Source of the DNA: Daucus carota subsp. sativus
Taxonomy: Eukaryota; Streptophyta; Magnoliopsida; Apiales; Apiaceae
DNA: 64,000 bases
Reading direction: 5' to 3'
Assembly: GCF_001625215.2 (NCBI RefSeq)
Contig: NC_030389.2
Span: forward strand, 40,847,454-40,911,453
Every line of letters begins with the position of its first letter. The first letter of the stretch is position 1. The notes under the pieces were generated by a model. It saw only the letters and a program-made list of their open reading frames with translations. It was not told the DNA's origin and searched no databases. Positions 10,697-21,684 of the stretch are shown here, in pieces. The position numbers and the translations under genes were made by a program.

Positions 10697-12464
10697 ATGA
10701 ATGGCCTTAATGCATCTGCAGCCATAGCCATACCAGCAAGCTCTCAACCCTCCAATAATCAAACATTCCCCAATAATATTCAGCCTAACAGATTTCATGC
10801 ACTACGTCGAAGAATTGATTTAGAGGTCATGAATCCATATTCTAGGTGTGGTCGGATTTGGAGGAAATTCATCATCTCCTTCTTTATATCTGTATTTCTC
10901 TTACAAACTCTGAGCATCTTTTTGCAGTATGTGAAGCAGGATAAAAATTGCATAGCTCAAATCGACAGTAGATTAGAAGGCATATCGCAGATCCTGCTAA
11001 AGTTGAGTAATATCATATTTATATTGCACATAATCATTAAGTTTAGGACGGCCTATGTCGATCCTAAATCTAGACTTCTAGTTTACGAACCGAAAAAAGT
11101 AATTCTTAATTATATTCGTCTAGACTTTTTGATCGATTTTTTTTTTCATATTACCACTTGCCCGAGAATCTGTGGAAGCCGCACTTGTGGGGACCAGATT
11201 GTCTGTTGAGACAATTGGGGCTTTTTTATTTTTGCAGACTCTTGCTGTGTTGTGGAGACTGCTATCTTTCTTTGCTGAGCCATCTGTTGGCGCCTTCTTT
11301 GAGTCATGGTCATCGAAATTTGTTGCCAATCTTGTCGCATTTTTTCTTTTTAGTCATGTGGTTGGGGGATTTTGGTATTACTTCGCATCAAATAGGGTAG
11401 AACGATGTCTTGAAGAAGCCTGTGGCGAGCCTTGGTGCTTTGATTATATATCATGTGAGCCTGCAAATTATAATCCCAACTTCAGAATTAATCTAACGTT
11501 ATTGAGTAAGTGGAAGAACAACAAGAATGCTACGGCTTGTTTTGGTCCAGATGGTTACAACTATGGAATTTATGTTCAGGCTGTCAGTCTGATGGAAAAT
11601 TCTAATATGCCGGTGCGATATATATATTCACTGTCTTGGGGTTTCCAGCAAATAAGTACTCTGGCCGGAAATCAAACTCCATCTGTCTTCGTCGTTGAAG
11701 TGCTCTTCACTATGTTTATCACTGCTATGGGTCTTCTGCTGTTTTCTTTTCTCATTGGAAATATACAGAGGTTTCTCCAAGCTCGGGGAAGCAGGAGTTT
11801 TGAAAATTCTCTAAGGGGCTCTGACATTGAGCAATGGATGAGCCATCGCCAATTGCCAGACGATCTTAAAGCAAAAATCCGTGAATCAGAACGATATAAT
11901 TGGCTGGCCACCAGAGGTCTGAATGAATTGATGCTATTAGAGAATCTACCAGAAGACCTTCAAAGAGATATACGCCGACATCTCTTTAAATTTGAAAATA
12001 AACTCCCCATTGTTGCCTCAATGGACGAGTCCATCTTAGATGCCATCAGGGAAAGAATGAAACACAACACATATATTGAGGGAAGTAGAGTTTTAGTCCG
12101 TGGAGGTCTCATGGATAAGATGGTTTACATTGTTCAGGGGAAGCTTGAGAGTACTAGCGAAGGTGAGACTGTAGTTCCTTTGTCTGAGGGGGATGTCTGC
12201 GGCGCAGAACTTATTACATTGTGCCTAGAGCATTATGTTCTGAATAGAGATGGAGATAAATTCAGAATTCCAGCAGGGAAATTGGTGAGCAAGAGGACGG
12301 TCCGATGCTTAACAAATGTAGAAGCATTTACACTTAGAGCTGCAGACCTGGAGGATGTCTTCAGTTTGTACTCTGGGCTTCTCATACAAAATCCTCTTGT
12401 TCAAGGTGCCATTACCAAGGAATCGCTTCATCCAAAGAGTCTTTTGCGCAGTAGATCATATTAA
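10697..12464 (+). pseudogene. CNGC20-like channel copy C, one frameshift in a T run
   Basis: Same domain order as copies B and D: MNGLNASAAIAIPASSQP start, S1-S6, Cys-rich extracellular loop, pore SLSWGFQQISTLAGN, C-linker and cyclic-nucleotide-binding domain, ending LLRSRSY. The frame is broken once, by a run of ten T at 11137-11146; copy B has nine there, which keeps the frame. Because the only defect is a homopolymer length, sequencing or assembly error must be considered. A TATA-like ttatataaaaagc lies about 45 bp before the ATG. The last 257 bp of homology (12255-12511) are identical to copy E, although the rest of C and E differ widely, which suggests gene conversion. Confidence 0.75.
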
Positions 12465-12749
12465 ACTTGCACGAAGATGTTAGAGTACACATCTGTTCAT
12501 TTCAGACCAGCTACTGCAGCGACCTTGAATGATTTCTAGTGCATCTTTTTATTATGTAATTTTTATTTCCACTTGCAATGTGTTTCCTGTGCAGCTCTTT
12601 TTATTTCTTGTGTAGGCTTTATGTATCCAGTGGTTGTTCTCCAATCTCCAAGCTAAAGAAAACTGTTATTTCTTTGGTGTGAAACTTGCACATATATAAA
12701 ACAGGCTTTCTCTTCAAAGAACATCATATAGATTATATACATGCACATT

Positions 12750-12830
12750 CACACAGGTGGAGAATAAAATGCAGCCCTAGTTGGAAGATGAAGATAACTA
12801 CTCAAATACAAATAAATATTGAATTTAAGG
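12750..12830 (+). pseudogene. GNAT 5' relic after channel copy C
   Basis: The stretch gagaataaaatgcagccc followed by gatgaagataactactc matches the start of the intact GNAT (codons 3-22). It is cut off by the MITE beginning at 12831. Confidence 0.6.
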
Positions 12831-13590
12831 GGCCGTTTGGGTAAATTTAAAAAAAGTGTTTCTTTCCTAAAGTAAAGAAGTGGACTTGAAGTGAGAAGTA
12901 AATTAAGACCTATAAGTTATTATACTGTTTGGGAAAAAAGTGGAAGTCCTGAAATAAAAGCTAGCAATGTGTTATACCTGAAAGGGAGTGAGTATACCTT
13001 ATATAGGTATACGAACTAATGCTGTGCAGCCTTTCCTCGGGTTCGTAGAATCGGGTTTCCCGTTTACCCACAACGGAGGAGCCGCCCCCGCCCCCACCAG
13101 GCAGGCGGCCACGGGTCATAACGCACTGTGAAATCCCGTTATACTAGTTTCGTTTGGTCGTTATTATGCAGCTGGCTCATTAGTGGGTTGAATTCCTGCT
13201 ATTGGGAGTTCTGCATTAAAGTAGACGTACGAAACGAAAGAAGAGACGTTTCTCGCTCGGCATTACAGGACGCTTACCTAGCCAACGCTCAGATCCGGAG
13301 GTTCGGGACAAATCCAGGAAAAACATGGAGAGAGCAGGGGACATATTTGTCCCCACTAACTAATTACGACCACCGAACAAACTTGGTTGACGAATTACAG
13401 GTTAGGATAACGAAGTTGAAACGTGGAACTTGAGCGGGGCTTAATTATCTCTTAACCTTGCTATGTTAGGCTCTTTAACCTCAGCTTCTTATAAGTACTG
13501 AATTTCTACACAAACAGGTTCACAAAAGTAGAAACCGACTTCTTATCAAAAAAAGCCAGAAGTAGCCATTACCAAACATGCACTAAATTA
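12831..13590 (+). mobile_element. hAT-like MITE, copy 3, with a foreign insert
   Basis: The left part (ggggccgtttgggtaaattt) and right part (about 13475-13590, ending near ccattaccaaacatgc) are a MITE related to 5597-5846. Between them, about 12985-13470, is an unrelated GC-rich insert that is absent from the other copies. The insert begins near tgttatacctgaaag. It could be part of an LTR-type element, but I could not fix its ends or find a target duplication. Confidence 0.5.
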
Positions 13591-14346
13591 CTATTATAAT
13601 GCAAATAACCTCAATATAAAAGGTATGGAACAAAAATATATAAGATATATTGAAAAAATAAGTTAAAACAAACGTACTTTGCACGGGTTAAAAAACTAGT
13701 TAAAATAATAGAAGATTAAGAAAGTACTTACTGGTTACTGCATAAAGCAAAATATTACTGTATTTAGCAGCACCCGGCCTATATCATTTACTGCTTGCTC
13801 TCCAAGACTCCAAGTGATAGAAATCTGTCATCAATTATAGATTAATAAGTTGAAGCTTCATGGAAATTTCTTTGGTATGAAAGACATATAAACTAGTATT
13901 ATGTCGGCTATGCAGGGCTTTTCTACAATAAATAATATTGATAATAATAGTATGTCTTAAGATCATAATATCATATTATAAATTCATATTCAATAAAAAA
14001 CAAAGACTATAAAGATAACTCAAAGTCTCAAACCCTTTATATTTCATATTACACGATGTGGACATTCATCAAAAAACTTTTTATATTTACTTTTGAGAAT
14101 ACCTTAAATTATCCCAGGAAGACTTCAGAATAGACTCGTCACGTAAATTTCTTTGGGATGTTTTAATAATACAACGCGGTTTAGTCTTTACACAACCAGT
14201 TTGACAATAAATTAGCAATATTTCTATAATATACAGAGAAGAAAGTGGCAGCAGGTAAAGCTTTAAAGATGGCCTTTGCTACAAGAGTTTGTATAAAAAG
14301 CAAGCCAAGCTTCCTGGCTATAAAATTTGAGCTTGTAACTTGAAAT
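13591..14346. other. Upstream region of channel copy D
   Basis: It contains a decayed GNAT promoter (about 13790-13890, with aagcttcatggaaatttc) and then sequence without recognisable features. The TATA-like gtataaaaag at 14291-14300 lies about 50 bp upstream of the copy D ATG. Confidence 0.5.
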
Positions 14347-16110
14347 ATGAATGGCCTTAACGAATCAGCCTTAGCCATAGCCATACCAGCAAGCTCTCAA
14401 CCCTCCGAAAATCAAACATTCCCCAATAATATTCAGCCAAAAAGACTTCATGCACTACTTCGAATAATATTTTTAAGGGTCATGAATCCATATTCTAGGT
14501 GTGGTCAGATTTGGAGGAAATTCGTCATCTCCTTCTTTATATTTGCATTTCTCTTACAAACTCTGGAACCCTTTTTGCAGTACATGAAGCAGGATACAAA
14601 TTGCATAGCTGAAATCGACAATAGCTTTGTGGACATAGTGCAAATTCTGGTAGACTTGAGCAATTTCATTTTTATATTGCACGTCATCATTAAGTTTAAG
14701 ACGGCCTATGTCGATCCTGAATCTAGACTTCTAGTTTACGATCCGATAAAAGTAGTTTATTATAGAGGTGTAGACTTATGCATCGATTTCCTTTTTATAT
14801 TACCAGATAGCCGAGAATTGGTGCAAGACATACTCTCTGAGATCGAATTGTCTGCTGAGGCAATTGGGGTTTTTTCATTTTTCATGTATCTTGCTGTGTT
14901 GTGGAGACTATCTGTCTTTGCTGAGCCATCTGTGGGCGCCTTCTTTGAGTCATGGTCATCGAAATTTGTTGTCAATCTTGTTGCATTTCTTCTTTTTAGT
15001 CATGTGGTTGGGATGTTTTGGTATTTCTTTGCATCACTTAGGGTAGAACAATGTCTTGAAGAAGCTTGTGGCGAGCCTTGGTGCTCTGATTATATATCAT
15101 GTGAGCCTGCAGATTATAATCCGGACTTCATATTTAATCTAACGTTATTGAGTAAGTGGAAGAACAACAAGAATGCTATGGCTTGTTTTGGTCCAGACGG
15201 TTACAACTATGGAATTTATGTTCAGGCTGTCGGTCTGATGAAAAATTCTACTATGCCAATGCGATATATATATTCACTGTCTTGGGGTTTTCAGCAAATA
15301 AGTACTCTGGATGGAAATCAAACTCCATCTGTCTTTGTCGTAGAAGTTCTCTTCTCTACGTTTATCACTGCTATGGGTGCTTTGCTGTTTTCTTTTCTCA
15401 TTGGAAATATACAGAGGTTTCTCCAAGCTCAGGGAAGCAGGAGTTTTGAAAATTCTCTAAGGGGCTCTGACATTGAGCAATGGATGAGCCATCGCCAATT
15501 GCCAGACGATCTTAAATCAAAAATCCGTGATTCAGAACGATATAATTGGCTGGCGACCAGAGGTCTGAATGAACTGATGCTATTGGAGAATCTACCAGAA
15601 GACCTTCAAAGAGATATACGTCGACATCTCTTCAAATTTGACAAAAAACTCCCCATTGTTGCCTCAATGGACGAGTCCATCTTAGATGCCATCAGGGAAA
15701 GAATGAAACACAACACATATATTGAGGGAAGTAGAGTTTTAGTCCGTGGAGGTCTCATGGATAAGATGGTTTACATTGTTCAGGGGAAGCTTGAGAGTAC
15801 TAGCGAAGGTGAGACTGTAGTTCCTTTGTCTGAGGGGGATGTCTGCGGCGCAGAACTTATTACATTGTGCCTAGAGCATTATGTTCTGAATAGAGATGGA
15901 GATAAATTCACAATTCCAGCAGGGAAACTGGTGAGCAAGAGGACGGTCCGATGCTTAACAAATGTAGAAGCATTTACACTTAGAGCTGCAGACCTGGAGG
16001 ATGTCTTCAGTTTGTACTCTGGGCTTCTCATACAAAATCCTCTTGTTCAAGGTGCCATTACCAAGGAATCACTTTATCCAAAGAGTCTTTTGCGCAGTAG
16101 ATCATATTAA
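14347..16110 (+). CDS. CNGC20-like cyclic nucleotide-gated channel, copy D, lacking IQ tail
   Basis: An intronless ORF of 587 residues. Visible parts are a cytosolic N-terminus (1-57), S1 (about 58-77), S2 (about 97-116), weak S3/S4 regions (about 140-190), S5 (about 210-232), a Cys-rich extracellular loop (CLEEACGEPWCSDYISC), a pore helix and filter (YSLSWGFQQISTLDGN, residues 309-324), S6 (about 326-350), the C-linker (RGSDIEQWMSHRQLPDDLK) and a cyclic-nucleotide-binding domain (about 430-555). The pore and linker match group IVa plant channels (CNGC19/20), which conduct cations, including calcium, at the plasma membrane. Plant members usually exceed 700 residues and have introns and a C-terminal IQ motif. 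This protein has neither introns nor IQ. Asp322 in the filter replaces the Ala of the other copies. It may be a functional IQ-less channel subunit or an intact but unused retro-type copy. Confidence 0.8.
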   Translation: MNGLNESALAIAIPASSQPSENQTFPNNIQPKRLHALLRIIFLRVMNPYSRCGQIWRKFVISFFIFAFLLQTLEPFLQYMKQDTNCIAEIDNSFVDIVQILVDLSNFIFILHVIIKFKTAYVDPESRLLVYDPIKVVYYRGVDLCIDFLFILPDSRELVQDILSEIELSAEAIGVFSFFMYLAVLWRLSVFAEPSVGAFFESWSSKFVVNLVAFLLFSHVVGMFWYFFASLRVEQCLEEACGEPWCSDYISCEPADYNPDFIFNLTLLSKWKNNKNAMACFGPDGYNYGIYVQAVGLMKNSTMPMRYIYSLSWGFQQISTLDGNQTPSVFVVEVLFSTFITAMGALLFSFLIGNIQRFLQAQGSRSFENSLRGSDIEQWMSHRQLPDDLKSKIRDSERYNWLATRGLNELMLLENLPEDLQRDIRRHLFKFDKKLPIVASMDESILDAIRERMKHNTYIEGSRVLVRGGLMDKMVYIVQGKLESTSEGETVVPLSEGDVCGAELITLCLEHYVLNRDGDKFTIPAGKLVSKRTVRCLTNVEAFTLRAADLEDVFSLYSGLLIQNPLVQGAITKESLYPKSLLRSRSY

Positions 16111-16409
16111 ACTTGCACGAAGGTGTTGGAACAACCGAAGAAGTGACCGAAAGAAATTTACGTCGTTCTGTTCATTTCAGACCTGCTACTGCAGCGACCT
16201 AGAATAATTTCTAGTGCATCTTTAATTATGTAATTTTAATTTTTACTTGCAGTGTGTTTCCGGTGCAACTCTTTTTATTTCTTGTATAGGCTCTACGTAT
16301 CCACTGCTCATCAATCATAGTCTTCATAATTTCTTTGGGATGGAACTTGCACATATGTTAATAGGCCTTCACTTCAAAACACAGAAGATAATAAAATTCC
16401 AACGAAAAC
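16111..16409. other. Channel D 3' flank with IQ-region relic
   Basis: In the +1 frame, 16075-16150 reads IKLARRCWNNRRSDRKK, resembling the IQ/calmodulin-binding segment of CNGC20. After it comes 3' UTR-like sequence shared with A and B. Confidence 0.5.
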
Positions 16410-16800
16410 ATCATATGAATGACATTGATGAGTTTATTGTGTGGGCTACAGATGATAAGGGGAGTCAATATTGTTCATGGTTCCACTTACACTTCAAAGG
16501 AACCGTCTATGGAAAACTCAAATACCGCACGACAGGATCCATATTGTGATACCCTTTCAAGGGAAAATGATGCTTGTAGAGGTAAATTTTGTTATGCTTT
16601 AGCTTCAAAGTACTGGGACAAAGGAGTTGTGACAAGGGTTGTGAACACATAATGACCTCAATGATATTTTGTTGAGTAGCCATATTTGGAAGGATTGGAA
16701 ACTCTAGTTGATGTCGAGAATGTTGGATCACAGAAAATGTTGGCGAAGGGGAGGACTTGAGATATGGTGATCTTTAGGCTTTTTTCTAGAGCCGACCAAA
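16410..16800 (+). pseudogene. GNAT relic after channel copy D
   Basis: Matches 4010-4375 and 8160-8535. The fragment from MNDIDEFIVWATDDKGSQYC onward corresponds to residues about 30-50 of the intact GNAT. Indels destroy the frame. Confidence 0.8.
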
Positions 16801-16815
16801 CTGGCGGTTTGAGCC

Positions 16816-17071
16816 CAGGAGCGGCAATATCAGACACGACCCGAGCCCGACTCGAACCCGCAACCCGATATACTGAGACAAAATCCGAAAGTAACCCGAA
16901 AATCACCCGATTGACACGAAACGGACCCGAAACGATCCAAAATTAGAATTTCGTTTCTAATAACTTCAATTTTAAGTTTTATTTAATTTTAAGTGATTTA
17001 CCCGAAATCGACCCGAAATCAACCCGATTGCTGACACGAACACGACCCGTTACCCGAAATTGCCGCCCCTA
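16816..17071. mobile_element. hAT MITE with 8-bp target duplication
   Basis: A 256-bp element with ends caggagcggcaat and attgccgcccct(a), rich in repeated acccga/cccgaa words. It is flanked by tttgagcc (16808-16815) and ttcgagcc (17072-17079), an 8-bp duplication with one difference. The same sites in units A (about 4408) and B (about 8571) are empty, so the insertion came after duplication of the unit. Confidence 0.85.
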
Positions 17072-17079
17072 TTCGAGCC

Positions 17080-17682
17080 GTGCCGTGCACCTGGAATCTA
17101 GTTATTTTCAATCCTACTTCAATATCCTGGATCATCAACATCAAAGGAATAATTATTCTCATCACCTAAGTTTTCGTTCTCTTCCTCACTTCCACTATAA
17201 TCTTCTAGCTCCCATTATAATTATGATTCTCATTTACATTTTGATTCCTATTTTCACCATTCACAAATTGGCTTTAAACTACAGTAGCATTCAAATTACC
17301 CTTAATACTATGCTCAATATCCATTTCATCAACAACCACATGCATGCTCTCTACTATATTTTTTTTGACATATACTTGTTTAGAGAACTTACCTGAGTCT
17401 TCTGAAGAGCTTCTTTTCTCTTATCTTCTCACCTCCACTCTTGCATTTTCTTGTAGTAGTCCATGTTCTTCATGTGATATATGAAAATGGAATGAGTACA
17501 ATGTATTTTATACATTTTGATGGAGTGATGCTATAAATAAGAAACCTAAATTTTTTTACCTCTTCTTTCTTAATCCGGCCTTTAATTTTATCGAATGAAT
17601 ACTGTTCTAGATTTTCTCAGAGTATCAGATCCTCCCAATTTCCCTGTCCCTTTATTTTTATGTTCTAATTTTATCTTTTTAG
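17080..17682. other. Intergenic region without a supported gene
   Basis: The plus-strand ORF at 17028-17396 lacks any domain I recognise and starts inside the MITE. On the minus strand a splice-donor-like end follows KKLFRRLR-type codons near 17395, but no second exon was found. Probably decayed transposon sequence. Confidence 0.3.
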
Positions 17683-19152
17683 AGCAAGTCTAAGAGTGTC
17701 CTAGTTGATGCCTTAAATCTATACTATACTATAATAAGCCAACATGGGTATAATTTGTAGTCCCACTTTTTGTTCTTATTTTTTCGTTTGGTTTCGTCTG
17801 GTATCGCTTGGTTAAGTTTTTTTTTATCAAATACTTAATAATCGTGTCCTATTAAAATTCTATCTCCCGTTGATATTGATTTCACAAACAAAAACAAATA
17901 CTTCGCATAACATAGGCTCTCACCATCGCCCTGTGTCTCTCTCAATCTCGGCGAGCTCCGTAGCTTGACATTAAGGGCGAATATCTATTTTACCTCATGT
18001 TCTGCTTTTTATTACATCTCTCAAGAGCACTGCTTAATTCATCTCCCTGAAGGTATGTTCAGTATACATATTTATGAATATGAGTTCTCTATGTTCTGAA
18101 TGACTATCTTTCTTTGTTATACATTTTTTCTTTATCTTAAATTCCCTAATTTAGTTGCTTATAGCTGTTGTGTAATTGTTATTAGTGCAGAGAATGATGT
18201 TAAGCTATCGGAGATGGTATAATTTAGTTTGATAATTTTTATATTGTGATTCGTATTTGGCCCGCCTCCAGTATGGTGTTCAGAGTGAGAGTATGGGGTT
18301 ATTGGGATATATCGAAATGTGTTCGTGGTTTGTTGATTACGCTATTTGTATGTGAGTCGTAGTTGAATTTTGTAATTCCGTATACTGTACTGTGTTTTGT
18401 CTTTGGACGGCTTCAATTTGATGGTATGTGTGTTTGTGTGTGTTAGGATTTTAGATTTTAAGTATTTGCATGAAGAGGTTTAAGGATCTGAACCCATGAA
18501 CTTGTCATTTTTTATACCTATATAATTGCTTAATTTAACTGCACCTATGAGGTTTGGTGAGAAGTTTGTGGTGTTGATTAGTCCATTGTGTTTTACAATG
18601 TGCAAGTAGTTTTCAAGCTCGAATGGCTTATTATTTGTTCCTTCAGTTTTTGTATGTTTAGTTGTCTAGCAAATGATTATGATCACAACCATGGTAGCTA
18701 TGATCTTGGTTCTACATGTCTCTTCCTTTGCCTACATCAAATAAGCAGAATTATATGTTGCACTTATTCCAATTAATCTAATAAGATAATATGATCAGCT
18801 GGTATTTAACAAGTGAGTTGCTTCTGGATTGAATATTATTATCGCTTAGTGCTGTAGTAGCTGATAGGCAACTCTGTCAAGACAAGTGTAATAGGGGCAG
18901 CATTTCTATGGTTGGAGTCAGCTGAATAATATGTTATGTAGGTGGATCAGATAGTCACACTTTTAGTCGTTGAAAGTCAATATTCAAAGACACAGTTATT
19001 CCTTTCGGCTATGATTTCATTTAGAAATTTGACTTTATTTTGGTGGTAATCCAAATTGGTTCTCTGCTTTTATAGCTTTTAATGAGTACTGAGTGACCTG
19101 TTTATTAGTTTTTTTTTTTTTTGCGAACTGACCAATCTATTGATTGATGCAG

Positions 19153-20690
19153 TTGAGAGTCATTTTAGCCCTGATAAACGGATTGAACAGGTAATTAAGA
19201 TGCACACCTGCATCTTCTTTTCACTTGTATAGTTTTAACTTTTATCTGAAATGTTTATTGTTCCTTATTGATACTTCTAAGTTTTTGCTGTCAGATATTG
19301 CAACCTAAAGAGGATAAGGTTGTATCAGCGAGTTCTCTAAATACAACCATTGCTGGGCCGCCAAGCATTATAACAGGCCCGCCAGAAATCTTGGCTTCGA
19401 GTGGAGCACTTGCCACATCCTACCAGCCGAATGCATATGCTCCGCTAGAACAAAGTTTCCACTATGGAGGTTATATATCTAGTCAGTCCGCATTATGCTT
19501 TAAATAAAATGAGTAGATAAATCCCAACCATTTGTAATTACTTGATAATTTGTCCTAGAATTCTATTAGGTAATTATTCAAAGTTCTATGGAAAAGAAAG
19601 AGTCAGATTGGAGTTATATCGTATCTTGACCTTTGTCTGACTGCAAGCTAAATGGAAAGGTTCTCGAGATTGGTAGTACTAGGGGCTTGATATGCTGCTC
19701 TATGTATCATCTTTTAAGCAGTAGTGATTGAATTGTTGTGAAAACGAGCAACTATTGTTGTATTAGCTGACATACTAAAAAAGTTCCGATCATAATACTA
19801 TATGTTGGCCAAATGTTTGCATTGCTATTCGATGAATTCCATTAATTTCTTCATGCTATTTTTAGTTTTAAAATATGACCTGGTTTGAGATTTGAAGTAG
19901 TTGGAGGGTGGTTGTGTGAATGAGTAGTACCATGTGTGGTTATTTTGAGCAAGAGAATGAGTATATGAAGGTGGTGATAAATTTTGTGTTGCAAGTAAAT
20001 GCAATTTGTTCAAGATGTTTTGTGGAAGGAGAGTCGGCTTTGAAAGGTTTCTGATTTAATTGAGCTGGCTTGGTTAGCAACCACTGATTACTAATATTGA
20101 CAGCTCCAAAATTTTTATGCCAATGCAGAACTTTCTCGTGTTTGATGATTTCTACTAATGTCTAATAGGCATGCTGACTTGAAACTAACTTCTTCGACTA
20201 TATGTAGCGAAATTGGCATTGGATTTAGTTTACTCTCCTGCTAATTTAGTTAGCAATTCCTTGCATGCCATTTTCATATTGCTTTTGGTTAATATATTGC
20301 TTACCTAACTAAGCTTCTCTTTGATCTTATTATTTATCTCCTTTGTTTGTTCATGCTTCAGGTTACGAGAACAATGCTGGTAACTGGGGGGAGTATCCTA
20401 ACTATGTGAACTCAAACAACTTGCAGATAATACCTCCAGTGAGTAAAGCTTATTCAAACAATATAATTTATTTATTTTTTAAGTTTATTGCCTTTGGATC
20501 AACTCACTAGATGTTCTTCTGATCAATCATAGGCTATGTTCAACGATAAATCCTCACTCTTTTATCCTTCCGGCTATAGCTTTGATACGCAAATGGCCTA
20601 TGGCCAGTTTCCTCCTCTGGCCAGCCCAATGTCCCCATTTTTGGCTGATGGTCAGCTGTACTCTCCACATCAAATACCCATGTTGTATTG
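19153..20690 (+). pseudogene. Captured 5' part of a YTH-domain (ECT-type) gene
   Basis: Four exon-like blocks with GT-AG borders are visible: 19153-19190 (ESHFSPDKRIEQ), 19295-19469 (ILQPKEDKVVSASS... YQPNAYAPLEQSFHYGG), 20362-20438 (GYENNAGNWGEYPNYVN) and 20533-about 20682 (PSGYSFDTQMAYGQFPPLA...SPHQIPM). The order and the Tyr/Pro/Gln-rich composition match the disordered N-terminal half of plant ECT proteins, cytosolic readers of N6-methyladenosine in mRNA. The YTH domain itself was not captured. A 5' UTR-like exon may end near 18050. In the Helitron this would at most yield a truncated, non-binding protein. Confidence 0.75.
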
Positions 20691-20799
20691 TGATTTATTT
20701 ATATCTTTATATAATTTGCGCTGCTTATGTATACCACTTTGTAAACACACTTCTGTGATTTTTTAATAGTTGTCATCGAACATCAAGCTGAGGTATTCA

Positions 20800-21085
20800 A
20801 CTGTTAAGGGTGCATACTTCTGCACTGTTCTGGTTCTATCATTGCCATTACCAGACCGAGCCCTTATACTGCTACTTCCTCTTATGTCGTTTGTTCAGTT
20901 CAGAGTATATTTCGGCCTCCATTGAATATAATAATAACACCTGTTTAGTTGCAGGACTGCCAGAGGTCACAAGTATCGTTGAGCTGTCATTTTGGTATGT
21001 GAAAGCCCATGAATGTTCAGAACAAGTTTCAATGGAGGAATTTGCAATTGTTCTTGCTAAGCACTTTACATCTTTTTATCAATAG
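20800..21085 (+). other. Unidentified captured segment
   Basis: An ORF ends at 21085. The stretch after an ag at about 20954 reads LPEVTSIVELSFWYVKAHEC and continues to KHFTSFYQ-stop. I do not recognise it. It may be a third captured gene fragment or chance. Confidence 0.25.
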
Positions 21086-21099
21086 GTAAATTTACCGAA

Positions 21100-21684
21100 A
21101 AAATATTTTAAATTTCTTTGCATTGCTTACACTGAAGTTGCAATAAAACTATTATTAATAACATATATTAATATTGAAAAATACTTACAGATAGATTATA
21201 AAAATATATATTATTTTTACCAATTACAATATATAAATAAATATTATAAAAGATAAATCTCTAAAAAAATATAATCAATTTGTGAATAATTTTATCAAAG
21301 TTTAGTACATTATCATATAATATCCCTTATAAAATATATAATGAAGTGAACCATTATCTAACCCTTTTTAACTCTATATTTTTTCTTACAAATCAAGATA
21401 TATGAAATACGAAAAATATAGTTTAAAATTCAAAAAATAATTATCATATATTAATATTATAAAAATATTTACATATAGATAATAAAAAAATATTATTTAT
21501 ACTACCGATTTATAATATAAAAAATATCATAAGAGCTAAATTTTTAAGAGAAAATATGTCAATCAGTTACTATAGTTTAATCAAATTTCAAATTATTATT
21601 ACTAAAACGTTAATAAAATAATATTAAAATTTAAATTATAAATAATAAATAATAAATTTTGAACTATATATTAGCCCGTGCTTT
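21100..21684 (+). repeat. Internal copy of a Helitron 3' end, broken at its hairpin
   Basis: An AT-rich tract with a degenerate duplication of about 300-bp period (starts near 21165 and 21461, both catatattaatatt) ends in gcccgtgcttt at 21674-21684. This is identical to the left arm and loop of the terminal hairpin at 23474-23484. Instead of the right arm, MET1 sequence follows at once. It looks like an older 3' end that was read through when MET1 was acquired. Confidence 0.55.

Noticed and set aside
3655-16207. Loss of the IQ tail as a sequencing error
   Set aside because: The same shift is seen in six copies of differing age, including the distant copy F, so an error would have to recur at the same place.
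19825-20013. Minus-strand ORF within the Helitron
   Set aside because: It lies in an intron of the captured YTH gene and shows no domain.
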